The notes below the pieces were generated by a model. It made no database searches and was not told the DNA's origin. It saw only the letters and a program-made list of their open reading frames with translations. From Candidatus Nomurabacteria bacterium (GTDB lineage: Bacteria; Patescibacteriota; Saccharimonadia; Saccharimonadales; Saccharimonadaceae), in NCBI GenBank assembly GCA_031257295.1, contig JAIROX010000006.1:79392-143391 (forward strand): DNA of 64,000 bases, given 5' to 3'. Both the position numbers and the translations under genes were made by a program. Shown one piece after another: positions 1-7,220 of the stretch (position 1 is the stretch's first letter; the number at the start of each line of letters is the position of its first letter).

Positions 1-99
1 GTGGTTGCTACCGGCAAGGGTAAGAAAAAATACGATAAGCGCGAAACCATCAAACGCCGCGAACAAGCGCGCGAAGCGGCTCGGAGTATGCGATCATGA
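1..99 (+). CDS. smpB: SsrA-binding protein SmpB, C-terminal fragment
   Basis: The first 32 codons and a TGA stop form the end of a gene that begins outside the window. The visible peptide has the basic GKGKKKYDKRETIKRR tail typical of SmpB, which binds tmRNA and delivers it to stalled ribosomes for trans-translation. The tail is the part that enters the vacant mRNA channel. Its stop overlaps the start of xth as ATGA, so the two are translationally coupled. Identification rests only on the tail, but that motif is characteristic. Confidence 0.85.
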   Translation: MVATGKGKKKYDKRETIKRREQAREAARSMRS

Positions 100-884
100 A
101 GCTGTTTTCCTGGAACGTAAACGGCCTGCGTGCCGTCATCCAAAAAGGTGAGTTTGAAAAGTTTGTGAAAAACTACCAGCCCGATGCGCTGTGCCTGCAA
201 GAAACTAAAGCCAAGCAGGGCCAGGCCGAGGTTGATCTGCCAGGCTACGAAGAGATCTGGAACGACGCCGAAAAACCGGGCTACAGCGGCACAGCAATTT
301 TTACTAAGGTAAAGCCGCTCAACGTTTCCAAAACTTTTGCAAGAACGGAGCTTGCAAAGGAGTTAAGTGATGAGTTCGGCGATGCCATCAAAGAGGGCCG
401 GTTACTGACAGCCGAGTTTGAGGACTTTTACCTAGTTAACACCTATTCACCGCATACCAAGCGCGAGCTGGAGCGCTTGCCGCTCAAGCGCAAATGGGAC
501 GCCGCGCTGCTGGAACATATGCAAGAGTTACAAAAAACCAAGCCAGTCATAGCGTGTGGCGATTTTAACATCGCGCACCAAGATATTGACCTGGCAAACC
601 CTAAGCAAAACCAAGAAAACGCCGGCTTCACACCCGAAGAACGAGCCGATTTTGACGCACTAGTGCAAGCCGGTTTTATGGATACTTTTCGCACGCTCCA
701 CCCCGATGAAACTGGCGCCTACACCTGGTGGACCTGGCGTGCCAATGCTCGCGCGCGAAACATCGGGTGGCGTATCGACTACTTCCTTGCAAGCTCCGTT
801 CTTGCAAAGCGTATCACTAGTGCAACAATTCACCCCGAGCAACTAGGCAGTGACCATTGCCCAATCAGCCTGGAGATAAGATGA
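96..884 (+). CDS. xth: Exodeoxyribonuclease III family AP endonuclease
   Basis: 262 residues, full length for the ExoIII (Xth) branch of the endonuclease/exonuclease/phosphatase fold. It cuts DNA 5' to abasic sites in base-excision repair. Visible motifs are the N-terminal SWNVNGL, the metal-binding LQETK with Glu36, GDFNIAH in the middle, and the C-terminal IGWRIDYF and GSDHCP motifs carrying the catalytic Asp-His. The start overlaps the smpB stop (ATGA), and the stop overlaps the next gene in the same way. Two inverted copies of a 21-bp palindromic element lie inside the gene (337-357 and 787-807). The first encodes part of a stretch (FARTELAKEL) that looks longer than the usual loop. Confidence 0.93.
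   Translation: MKLFSWNVNGLRAVIQKGEFEKFVKNYQPDALCLQETKAKQGQAEVDLPGYEEIWNDAEKPGYSGTAIFTKVKPLNVSKTFARTELAKELSDEFGDAIKEGRLLTAEFEDFYLVNTYSPHTKRELERLPLKRKWDAALLEHMQELQKTKPVIACGDFNIAHQDIDLANPKQNQENAGFTPEERADFDALVQAGFMDTFRTLHPDETGAYTWWTWRANARARNIGWRIDYFLASSVLAKRITSATIHPEQLGSDHCPISLEIR
337..357 (-). repeat. 21-bp palindromic intragenic element, copy 1
   Basis: On the minus strand this reads TTGCAAG-CTCCGTT-CTTGCAA: 7-bp inverted arms around a 7-bp centre. The same sequence occurs at 787-807 and 35942-35962 on the plus strand. This copy lies inside xth and is read there as FARTELAK. Confidence 0.85.
787..807 (+). repeat. 21-bp palindromic intragenic element, copy 2
   Basis: Same 21 bp as the copies at 337-357 (inverted) and 35942-35962. 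Identity to the topA copy extends to 24 bp (786-809 versus 35941-35964). In xth it is read as LASSVLAK, a different frame from the copy in topA. Confidence 0.85.
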
Positions 885-1591
885 GCCAAAAGTTTGCAGT
901 TTTTGACGTAGACGGCACGCTAATTCGTTGGCAACTTTACCATGCCGTGGTCAACCGCCTAGCTCGAAAAGGCGAACTAGGTGATAGCGCATACAAGAAG
1001 CTAAAAGCCGCCCGCAACAGGTGGAAAAAGCGCGAGCAAGTAGAATCGTTCAGAGATTACGAGGTGGAGCTAGTGCACCTATGGCTAGATAGCATGGCCC
1101 AAGTTTCATACACAGCCTACCTAGAAGCCGTCGAAGAAACTATCAGCGAGTATGTTGACCAAGCCTACAGTTATACTCGCAGCTTGATCAAACAATTAAA
1201 AGCTGATGGTTATTTCTTATTAACCATATCTGCATCACCGGAAGAGTTGGTCGCCAAAACTGCTGAGCACTACGGTTTCGACGACTACGTAGCAGCCCAG
1301 TTTGAGCGTGACGGTGATAAGTTCACCGGCCAAGTAGTCACGCCATTTTATAACAAAGCCGAACGCCTGCAGGAAATGGTCAAAAAACATGGCCTCAGCT
1401 GGAAGGAAAGCGTAGCGGTTGGCGACACCGCTTCCGATATTCAGCTACTCGAGCTGGTCGAAAAGCCCATCGCCTTCAACCCCAACGGCGCTCTGGCTGC
1501 CAAAGCCATCAAGCGCAACTGGCCAGTCATAGTCGAACGCAAAAACGTGGTTTATGAGCTAAAACCAGGTGAGTGGAACATCGTTAGCTAA
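881..1591 (+). CDS. HAD-superfamily IB phosphatase (SerB-like)
   Basis: A haloacid-dehalogenase hydrolase of 236 residues. It has motif I DVDGTL near the N-terminus, a helical cap (about residues 20-90), motif II in TISASPEE, and motif IV VGDTASDIQLLE. The pattern matches the HAD-IB group that includes phosphoserine phosphatase, but the substrate cannot be read from sequence. I place the start at ATG 881 rather than the in-frame TTG at 857: a GGAGAT ribosome site lies at 872-877 and ATG 881 overlaps the xth stop as ATGA. It completes a smpB-xth-HAD translationally coupled run. Its stop overlaps the stop of the converging NUDIX gene by 4 bp. Confidence 0.85.
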   Translation: MSQKFAVFDVDGTLIRWQLYHAVVNRLARKGELGDSAYKKLKAARNRWKKREQVESFRDYEVELVHLWLDSMAQVSYTAYLEAVEETISEYVDQAYSYTRSLIKQLKADGYFLLTISASPEELVAKTAEHYGFDDYVAAQFERDGDKFTGQVVTPFYNKAERLQEMVKKHGLSWKESVAVGDTASDIQLLELVEKPIAFNPNGALAAKAIKRNWPVIVERKNVVYELKPGEWNIVS

Positions 1592-2295
1592 AACTCCTCG
1601 CTATATTCATCCACCCGCTCGACTAGACCAATGTTCTTGGTTGCGGCCCGGGCTTCAATCTCAAAACTATGAAAATGCTTCGGGTCTTGGCGCACCTCAT
1701 CAAGCGTCATCCAGGCATTGCGGCCGCCCTCAAAGTCGGTCATCAGCTTGCCCGAATACTTGTCGGTGTACATAACATAGAACAACTTGTCTTCCACGAT
1801 TTCGCCTGTAGCAGCATGGCGCACAATCTCGTGATATACACCACGCCATTGCCAGTTTTCGGGCTCGGTTATCAACCCAGTCTCTTCTTCAGTCTCACGC
1901 ACTGCCGTTTCTGGGATAGTTTCACCCCAACGAATCTTACCACTGTAGAAAGTCCAGAAGCCGAAATATGGGTTTTTGAGCCGCTGTTGAATTAAAAACT
2001 TACCGGTGCGCGGGTTTTTGACAATCATAATCGTGGTACTTTTGGGCTGGCGCTCAATCGTATTAGTGTCCGTATCCAGCTTGTTAGCGTATTCTTTACC
2101 CTTGATTGACAGTGAGTAGACCGAGCCGTTTTTCTCAAGATATTCCAGCTCCACCAGCCTCTTTATATGAAACTTGGCGTGGTCGCTCTCCAGCCCAGTG
2201 GACCTTTGCAGAACGGCAAAGTTAGCCTCCGGCAGGAATAATAATTCCCTTAGAATGGTTGTCTGTGCTTCATGAATTTTCGCTTCGTGACTCAT
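1588..2295 (-). CDS. Winged-helix/NUDIX hydrolase fusion
   Basis: 235 residues with two parts. Residues about 10-70 look like a winged helix-turn-helix (LLFLPEANFAVLQRSTGL, then AKFHIKRLVELEYLEKNG). Residues about 85-220 form a NUDIX domain with the box GKIRWGETIPETAVRETEEETG, which binds the metal and cleaves nucleoside-diphosphate-linked substrates. NrtR-type regulators put the NUDIX domain first, so this order is reversed. The protein could be a NUDIX-sensing transcription factor or an enzyme with a DNA-binding anchor. The gene has a clear AAGGAG site 6 nt before ATG 2295. It converges on the HAD gene with a 4-bp stop overlap and no terminator between them. Confidence 0.82.
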   Translation of the reverse strand: MSHEAKIHEAQTTILRELLFLPEANFAVLQRSTGLESDHAKFHIKRLVELEYLEKNGSVYSLSIKGKEYANKLDTDTNTIERQPKSTTIMIVKNPRTGKFLIQQRLKNPYFGFWTFYSGKIRWGETIPETAVRETEEETGLITEPENWQWRGVYHEIVRHAATGEIVEDKLFYVMYTDKYSGKLMTDFEGGRNAWMTLDEVRQDPKHFHSFEIEARAATKNIGLVERVDEYSEEF

Positions 2296-2386
2296 AGTCT
2301 ACTCCTTATTTTACTCCTAGAGTAACGCAGGGCCAAGCCAAATACTAGGGAAGTCGAGTTCCGCAAACAGCTACAGAATAAAGTGG

Positions 2387-2392
2387 TATAAT
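2387..2392 (+). promoter_or_regulatory. Leaderless-type -10 box for NUDIX gene
   Basis: TATAAT ends at 2392, and ATG 2399 lies 7 nt further, where transcription would be expected to start. No Shine-Dalgarno site is possible in that gap. The -35 region is weak. Confidence 0.7.
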
Positions 2393-2398
2393 AGACAT

Positions 2399-2899
2399 AT
2401 GAGCGAGCATGAAGGTACACCATCAACATTAGCTTTTTTGATTCACGATGACGAAGTGTTGCTTGGTATAAAACAGAAAAAAGTCGGTGCTGGGCTATAT
2501 AACGGCTACGGTGGGAAGGTGGAAGAGCAGGACGGTGGTGATATTGAAAAAACCATGGTGCGTGAAACCGAAGAAGAAATTGCGGTCACGCCAACCGAGT
2601 ACCAAAAAATTGCCGAAGTACAGTTTCACAACCCGCTAGACGACGCCAGGCTCGGTAAAATGTACGTGCATGTCTACCTGGTGACCGAGTGGCAAGGCGA
2701 GCCAACCGATAGTGATGAGATGAGGGGCTTGGAATGGTTTAAGCGCAATGAGGTGCCATACGGCAGCATGCTCAAATCCGACGCTTGGTGGCTCGAGAAA
2801 GTTCTGGGCGGCGGCACCTGGAAGGCCTCTGTAAAATACGACAAAGACTGGAATTTCATAGAGAGCGAAAGCACTATCGAGCAGGTGGAAAAACTCTAG
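2399..2899 (+). CDS. NUDIX hydrolase, 8-oxo-dGTP diphosphatase-like (MTH1/MutT type)
   Basis: 166 residues, one NUDIX domain over most of the length. The box starts at GYGGKVE and continues with MVRETEEEIAV. It carries a small insertion (QDGGD) compared with the textbook spacing, as in MTH1-like enzymes. These hydrolyse oxidised purine nucleoside triphosphates to keep the nucleotide pool clean. The exact substrate is inference. It follows a leaderless-type promoter and ends in a terminator hairpin, so it is probably monocistronic. Confidence 0.85.
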   Translation: MSEHEGTPSTLAFLIHDDEVLLGIKQKKVGAGLYNGYGGKVEEQDGGDIEKTMVRETEEEIAVTPTEYQKIAEVQFHNPLDDARLGKMYVHVYLVTEWQGEPTDSDEMRGLEWFKRNEVPYGSMLKSDAWWLEKVLGGGTWKASVKYDKDWNFIESESTIEQVEKL

Positions 2900-2906
2900 A
2901 ACGTCA

Positions 2907-2941
2907 AACCGCCCAGAGCATCTGCCCCGGGCGGTTGTTTG
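2907..2941 (+). terminator. Rho-independent terminator after NUDIX gene
   Basis: AACCGCCC (2907-2914) pairs with GGGCGGTT (2929-2936), followed by a short T-rich stretch. The stem is GC-rich, and it also stands just past the end of the converging DUF5680 gene. Confidence 0.7.
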
Positions 2942-2951
2942 CGTGATAAAT

Positions 2952-3455
2952 CTAAAATGTGTTGACGATGCCACCATGATAACTTGCCTTGTAGAGGCAG
3001 TTGTCATTGAGGTCTGCCACTTTTTCTTGGCCAGAAAACTCATTGATGTCGCCATGCCAGATGTTGGCGTAGCATAGGCCGTGTTCAGATACAAAACCAT
3101 TCAGCCCGCGCCACGGGTGCTCCGGCCTGACACACATTAGGGCCGACTGCAGGCAGTCATAGACCTTTTCCTTATACGCACGCATGCCCATTACCTTGCC
3201 CCAATAAGTCATTGTGAAGCAAGCGATACCTTTGTAGCGTATGACAGTCAAGCCGCTAAAGGGCTCACCTCCGAAATACTTGTCGGAGTACCGCCAATCG
3301 CCACGTTCGTAGACAATTTTAGTGCCGCCATCGTCGCTTTCGGTGTCGTTCACGTTGCCCTCGCTGCCATATCCATGCAGCGCAGCTTCATATAGAAAAG
3401 CCTGCAGCTCGACACCATGTTCCTTAGCAAAATCCAATCCAATACGTCGTTTCAT
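2952..3455 (-). CDS. DUF5680 domain protein
   Basis: 167 residues. The pattern of an N-terminal AFLYEAALHGYG, a middle GDWRYSDKYFGGEPFSGLTVI and then CFTMTYWGKV matches the DUF5680 family of small bacterial proteins with no established function. No signal peptide or membrane segment is seen. It has its own strong promoter (3578-3606), a leader of roughly 115 nt with a terminator-like hairpin, and an AAAGGATG ribosome site before ATG 3455. That points to conditional expression by attenuation. Confidence 0.75.
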   Translation of the reverse strand: MKRRIGLDFAKEHGVELQAFLYEAALHGYGSEGNVNDTESDDGGTKIVYERGDWRYSDKYFGGEPFSGLTVIRYKGIACFTMTYWGKVMGMRAYKEKVYDCLQSALMCVRPEHPWRGLNGFVSEHGLCYANIWHGDINEFSGQEKVADLNDNCLYKASYHGGIVNTF

Positions 3456-3513
3456 TCGTCACATCCTTTCAAAACTACCACTTTAAATTGCTAGTAGCCT
3501 TTTTACTCAAGAG

Positions 3514-3538
3514 AACAAAAAGGCTCCGTATACGGAGC
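3514..3538 (-). promoter_or_regulatory. Terminator-like attenuator in the DUF5680 leader
   Basis: On the minus strand GCTCCG-TATA-CGGAGC (3538-3523) is followed by CTTTTTGTT. It lies between the promoter and the start codon, so it would terminate most transcripts unless an alternative fold or a translating ribosome prevents it. Confidence 0.6.
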
Positions 3539-3577
3539 AAAACTATCCCGAATACGAAGAACCTACCTTATCTTTTC

Positions 3578-3617
3578 ATTATATCACACCAAGTGTAAAA
3601 AGTCAATAGCGTATACT
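3578..3617. promoter_or_regulatory. Divergent promoter pair (DUF5680 / NnrD-like)
   Basis: Minus strand: TTGACT (3606-3601), 17-nt spacer, TATAAT (3583-3578), a near-consensus housekeeping promoter for the DUF5680 gene. Plus strand: TATACT at 3612-3617 stands 7 nt before ATG 3624, the leaderless arrangement. The two promoters lie back to back within 40 bp. Confidence 0.75.
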
Positions 3618-3623
3618 GTTGGT

Positions 3624-4409
3624 ATGGATTACTGGCAAAAACAAGATGATAAGCCGCTATTTGCCGACATTGTCTGGAACAAACCCGAGCAAAAGACGCA
3701 CGCTGGCAAGCTGGCCATAGTGGGCGGCAACAAGCTGAGTTTTGCGGCCGTGGCACGCAGCTTTGCCTTTGCCGAAGGCTTTGGCGCCGGGCAGGTGAAA
3801 GCCTTGGTGCCTGATGCTTTAAAGCCAGTTTTACCACACGGTGCTGGCATAGTGTTTGCACCCAGCAATCATTCGGGCGGGCTGGGGCGCGAAGCTCAGC
3901 ATACCCTGGACGCCGTCAACGACTGGGCCAACGTAACTGTGCTAATCGGCGACCTAGGTAAAAACAGCGAAACCGAGATTTTGATAGAGAATTTTGTAGC
4001 CCGCCAGCCTGGCCGGTTAGTTATCACGCGCGACAGCGTGGACTTGCTGGCACACAACACCAACGCCCTGTTGGAGCGCGACAACACAGTGCTAATCGCC
4101 ACCTTTGCACAACTGCAAAAGCTTTTTAAAAACGCTTATTACAACAAGATTATTACTTTTAGCATGACGCTTAGCACCTTAGTGGAGACCTTGCACAAGT
4201 TCACTATTACTTATCCCGTCACAGTGGCCACGGTGCATCAAGACACCGCCGTAGTGGCACACAGCGGGCAAGTTACCACTACGCCGCTTAGCAAAACTGG
4301 TTACAGCCCACTAACCATCTGGAGCGGCGAGGCCGCCATCAAAGCCGCGCTGTATTTTTTGTGGAATCCGAGCAAGTCACTCGAGGCCGTCACTACCAGC
4401 CTGCTATAG
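3624..4409 (+). CDS. NAD(P)H-hydrate dehydratase-like (NnrD/YjeF-C) ribokinase-fold protein
   Basis: 261 residues. HAGKLAIVGGN near the N-terminus followed by AAVARSFAFAEGFGAGQVKALVP resembles the start of the YjeF C-terminal domain (ADP/ATP-dependent NAD(P)HX dehydratase), and GDLGKNSET resembles its GxGLG region. The family's usual GTPGE and NGDVLAG signatures are not obvious, so this is either a divergent member or one that lost dehydratase chemistry. Likely cytosolic and involved in metabolite repair if active. Transcription appears leaderless. Two AAGCTTAAG repeats follow its stop. Confidence 0.6.
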   Translation: MDYWQKQDDKPLFADIVWNKPEQKTHAGKLAIVGGNKLSFAAVARSFAFAEGFGAGQVKALVPDALKPVLPHGAGIVFAPSNHSGGLGREAQHTLDAVNDWANVTVLIGDLGKNSETEILIENFVARQPGRLVITRDSVDLLAHNTNALLERDNTVLIATFAQLQKLFKNAYYNKIITFSMTLSTLVETLHKFTITYPVTVATVHQDTAVVAHSGQVTTTPLSKTGYSPLTIWSGEAAIKAALYFLWNPSKSLEAVTTSLL

Positions 4410-4412
4410 CAG

Positions 4413-4468
4413 ATAAGCTTAAGAATAACCTTGTTATTTATAACGCAGAACGTTAGAATAAGCTTAAG
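4413..4468 (+). repeat. Two ATAAGCTTAAG repeats upstream of the secreted protein gene
   Basis: ATAAGCTTAAG occurs at 4413-4423 and 4458-4468, with GTTATTTATAAC between. A related palindrome AAAGCTTAAGCTTT lies just upstream of the DUF3048 gene promoter at 20285-20298. The spacing of 45 bp and the position before two exported-protein genes suggest an operator, but this is inference. Confidence 0.45.
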
Positions 4469-4491
4469 TAATACCAAAGAGGATCTTATTA

Positions 4492-5988
4492 ATGAAAACA
4501 ACCAAAAAAGAAAACGTGCAAAAAGTTATTAAACTTTTTGCTGTTATAACAGCAGCTGCAGCGGTAGTATTTGGTATTTCTAGTGTCATTCGAGCTGATT
4601 CACCAACCGGTGCGCCAGTTTACCAGCTAGATACTTCTGTAATTAGTGGTGACGGCACAATAGGTAACCAAATAACCGCCACAACAGGTACGCCATCGGG
4701 CGCCGATATGATTAACCCGGTTCTAGTGTCGCGCCAAAATGGTAATGGCAACACAGCAGTGTATGTTTACAACAACGCCGGGCCAGACGCTACCACTCGG
4801 GTTATCACAGTGTTTGACGAAGACGGCAATTTTGTGAAAAATATCAGTGTGACAATCCCGAGCGGTTTTGTGCCGAAGGGTATGACGGTAGGCGCAGACG
4901 GTAAAACTTGGCTAACACCAGCAAACGCGTCTAATATCAGTGGCTATTTGGCGATATTTTATGACACCGTTAACGATCTTGGTCCAATCTTGCAGCCGAT
5001 TTATGTCGGGCAGGTTTCTGGCTTTTCGTCGACCGGCAACTTGGGCGTGCCAACAATCGACCAGAAAACTGGCAACATCGTGGTAGCAGGGCAGTTCCAA
5101 AATACCGCTGGCTACGGCGCAGCGGTGATCAACACTACAACCGGCACAGTTACACTACGCATTCCAATCTGGGGCGGTGACGCGGTTTTGAATTCTGCCA
5201 CAGTTTATAACGTGGTGGTAGCACCAAACGGTGATTATTTTGCGGTTGGGCGATTCCAATTCACCAGCGGTGCGTCGTCGGATGTTATCAAATTCGACCC
5301 AAATTCTAAGGCTGTCACACCAATCGTCGCCAATAATGTTTCGGGTAACGGCTGGTATGTCAGCAACTGGAATATTAACGGTATCAACATCGACAACTCT
5401 GGCAATGTCTATCTTTCTGGCCAGTCGGGTGTCACACCAGATGGCGGTTCTACATCACAATTCACAATAATAAAAATGGACGGCAACGGCAACTTTATCA
5501 CTACTGTTGCACCATATAACGCCACAGTTAGCGCACCACTCGGCGACGTTGGTAATATTCAGGATCCAGGCCGTGTACATATCAACACCGACAATCAAGC
5601 AGTTTACGTGCTCGACACCGACACTGCCGGCAACAAATGGCTCAAGAAGTACATCATTCAGCTAACCTTGCCGACCCCGCCGACTAACGTGACGGTTAAT
5701 CCAGATACTGGTATGATCAAAGTTGACCCACCGCTAAACACTGGCGGTACAAACGTTGATCTTGGCATGATCACAGTCGATGTTAATGACTCCAGCAACC
5801 CACCATCCACCATTACGGTTCAGCCAGCGCCGCCGCATACACCAACAACCGTGCTACCTGGTAACCTAATTCCTTGCCACAGTTACACCATCTCTGTTAC
5901 CGCTACTAACGTTATGGGTAGCTCTACTCCAATAACAGCCAACTATGTCCACAAGTGCCTAGGCGCACCGAACACTGGGCGCAACTAA
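4492..5988 (+). CDS. Secreted beta-propeller-like protein with C-terminal Fn3-like domain
   Basis: 498 residues. A basic N-terminus and a hydrophobic core (VIKLFAVITAAAAVVFGISSVIRA) form a signal peptide with likely cleavage near residue 35. Residues about 50-390 contain repeated blocks of the form DxxGNFV, GKTWLTPAN and DNSGNVYLSGQ, like NHL or SBBP propeller blades. Residues about 395-490 (PPTNVTVNPDTG to SYTISVTATN) look like a fibronectin type III fold with a Cys pair (CHS, KCLG). The protein ends in APNTGRN: this resembles a PxTG sorting signal but has no hydrophobic tail. It has an AGAGGA site before ATG 4492. Probably extracellular; the ligand is unknown. Confidence 0.7.
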   Translation: MKTTKKENVQKVIKLFAVITAAAAVVFGISSVIRADSPTGAPVYQLDTSVISGDGTIGNQITATTGTPSGADMINPVLVSRQNGNGNTAVYVYNNAGPDATTRVITVFDEDGNFVKNISVTIPSGFVPKGMTVGADGKTWLTPANASNISGYLAIFYDTVNDLGPILQPIYVGQVSGFSSTGNLGVPTIDQKTGNIVVAGQFQNTAGYGAAVINTTTGTVTLRIPIWGGDAVLNSATVYNVVVAPNGDYFAVGRFQFTSGASSDVIKFDPNSKAVTPIVANNVSGNGWYVSNWNINGINIDNSGNVYLSGQSGVTPDGGSTSQFTIIKMDGNGNFITTVAPYNATVSAPLGDVGNIQDPGRVHINTDNQAVYVLDTDTAGNKWLKKYIIQLTLPTPPTNVTVNPDTGMIKVDPPLNTGGTNVDLGMITVDVNDSSNPPSTITVQPAPPHTPTTVLPGNLIPCHSYTISVTATNVMGSSTPITANYVHKCLGAPNTGRN

Positions 5989-7043
5989 AAAACTCTTACT
6001 AATACCACCCAGATAATAGCAATAGCTACGTAAGTTAGCGCGAGGTTCTTGTAACTAAAAATCACAGCAATATATTCGCGGATAAACGCCGCTGGTAGGT
6101 AATACAGCTTGGTGTGACTACCCACGCCTTGAGCGTTTAGCCCCACACTACGAGCCAAGATAACCGTACGCAACACGTGGTAGTTGCTAGTAACTACTAT
6201 TGCACTATAATGCTTGGTGTGTTTTTCAATAATTCGTTTCGAAAACTCCAAGTTTTCGGCTGTAGTGGTAGATTTACCCTCCATGATGATCTTATTTTTT
6301 GGAACGCCATTTTCTACAAGATAGTTTTTCATGGCCAAAGCTTCAGGCACCAGCTCATCGGCGCCCTGCCCACCCGATGTGATAATCACCGCTTCGCCAC
6401 CACCAGCATTGAATAACTTTATGGCGCGGTTGCAGCGCCCAGCTAGTAATGGTGTGACTTTGTCGCCCCTTAGGCCCGCACCGTGCACGATTATATAATT
6501 CGGGTGTTTGGTTTTGGGCAAAGCAGCGTAAACAAACGCATAAAGCAGCACCGCCGCTAGCATAGCCGGCACGTACATCAAGACAACCGAAATGATCTGA
6601 TGGGCTAACAGTAAAGTTATAGCCAAGTTGACATTGACCATCATCAACAAAAACGCCGCCATATAGATAAACGGCCAGGCGACAGCCGCTACGCCGAAGG
6701 CTAATGGCAGCAGGTGCGCCATAGATACACCTTCTTTGTAGCACACATGCACCCCGTTGATAATAAGCGCGATGCCACCAAAAAAGCTAATTAACATGAA
6801 TAATGCCTCGAGAGCAAACAGCATTTCGCTACCTTGGCCAAAGGCAAACTGGCCATCAGCTGTGGTGAGGTCGGGCGCAAGCAAGTACAGCCCGCCGGTT
6901 GTTATAAAGTACAGCGCCAAAATGAGCAAAACACCGTTCGATATACGCCGCGGCTCTTTAGTCGTGCCATGGATAAACCCAACCGCCGAAAGCAGGCCGA
7001 GCACTAAAAACAGTGCGTTAGTTAGAGTGTCGCTAGGGAACAT
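5985..7043 (-). CDS. YdcF/SanA-family (DUF218) membrane protein
   Basis: 352 residues. About five to six membrane helices fill the first 180 residues. They are followed by a DUF218 domain (NYIIVHGAGLRGDKVTPLLAGRCNRA, VIITSGGQGADE, TTTAENLEFSK, VTSNYHVLR) and a last hydrophobic segment at the C-terminus. DUF218 proteins are linked to envelope integrity, and the architecture matches the multi-span YdcF-like proteins common in Gram-positive-type bacteria. The activity is not established. Its stop overlaps the converging secreted-protein stop. A TATAAT (7050-7055, minus) ends 7 nt before ATG 7043, the leaderless arrangement. Confidence 0.82.
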   Translation of the reverse strand: MFPSDTLTNALFLVLGLLSAVGFIHGTTKEPRRISNGVLLILALYFITTGGLYLLAPDLTTADGQFAFGQGSEMLFALEALFMLISFFGGIALIINGVHVCYKEGVSMAHLLPLAFGVAAVAWPFIYMAAFLLMMVNVNLAITLLLAHQIISVVLMYVPAMLAAVLLYAFVYAALPKTKHPNYIIVHGAGLRGDKVTPLLAGRCNRAIKLFNAGGGEAVIITSGGQGADELVPEALAMKNYLVENGVPKNKIIMEGKSTTTAENLEFSKRIIEKHTKHYSAIVVTSNYHVLRTVILARSVGLNAQGVGSHTKLYYLPAAFIREYIAVIFSYKNLALTYVAIAIIWVVLVRVF

Positions 7044-7049
7044 AGGTTG

Positions 7050-7055
7050 ATTATA
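7050..7055 (-). promoter_or_regulatory. Leaderless-type -10 box for YdcF-family gene
   Basis: TATAAT on the minus strand, with 6 nt between it and ATG 7043. There is no room for a ribosome site. Confidence 0.7.
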
Positions 7056-7111
7056 CTATATAGGTAAGGCTATCGCATCACGCTGTATAATAGGGCTGTT
7101 GCAACCTGCGT

Positions 7112-7183
7112 ATGGGCTTCGTCTAGTGGTTAGGACGTTCGTTTGATGGACAAAATACGTGAGTTCAAATCTCGTAGCCCAGA
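7112..7183 (+). tRNA. tRNA-like sequence, probably a degenerate tRNA
   Basis: The D-arm (GTCTAGTGGTTAGGAC), a T-arm with TTCAAAT and an acceptor stem GGGCT/AGCCC are clear, and a TATAAT lies upstream at 7086-7091. The canonical fold has faults: an A-G mismatch at position 1-72, an A-C mismatch inside the anticodon stem, and no 3' CCA (GACA instead). The strict loop is TTGATGG (anticodon GAT with G37, not expected for Ile). A shifted fold would give anticodon TTG with A37 (Gln) but leaves the stem two bases short. It resembles the tRNA-Glu at 23418 in its D-arm. I read it as a decayed tRNA at the left edge of the restriction island. Confidence 0.5.
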
Positions 7184-7208
7184 CATAGGCTACAAACTGC
7201 GACGGTGG

Positions 7209-7214
7209 TATAAT
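7209..7214 (+). promoter_or_regulatory. Leaderless-type -10 box for the type III R-M operon
   Basis: TATAAT ends at 7214 and ATG 7221 lies 7 nt further. No Shine-Dalgarno site precedes mod. Confidence 0.7.
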
Positions 7215-7220
7215 TAACTT

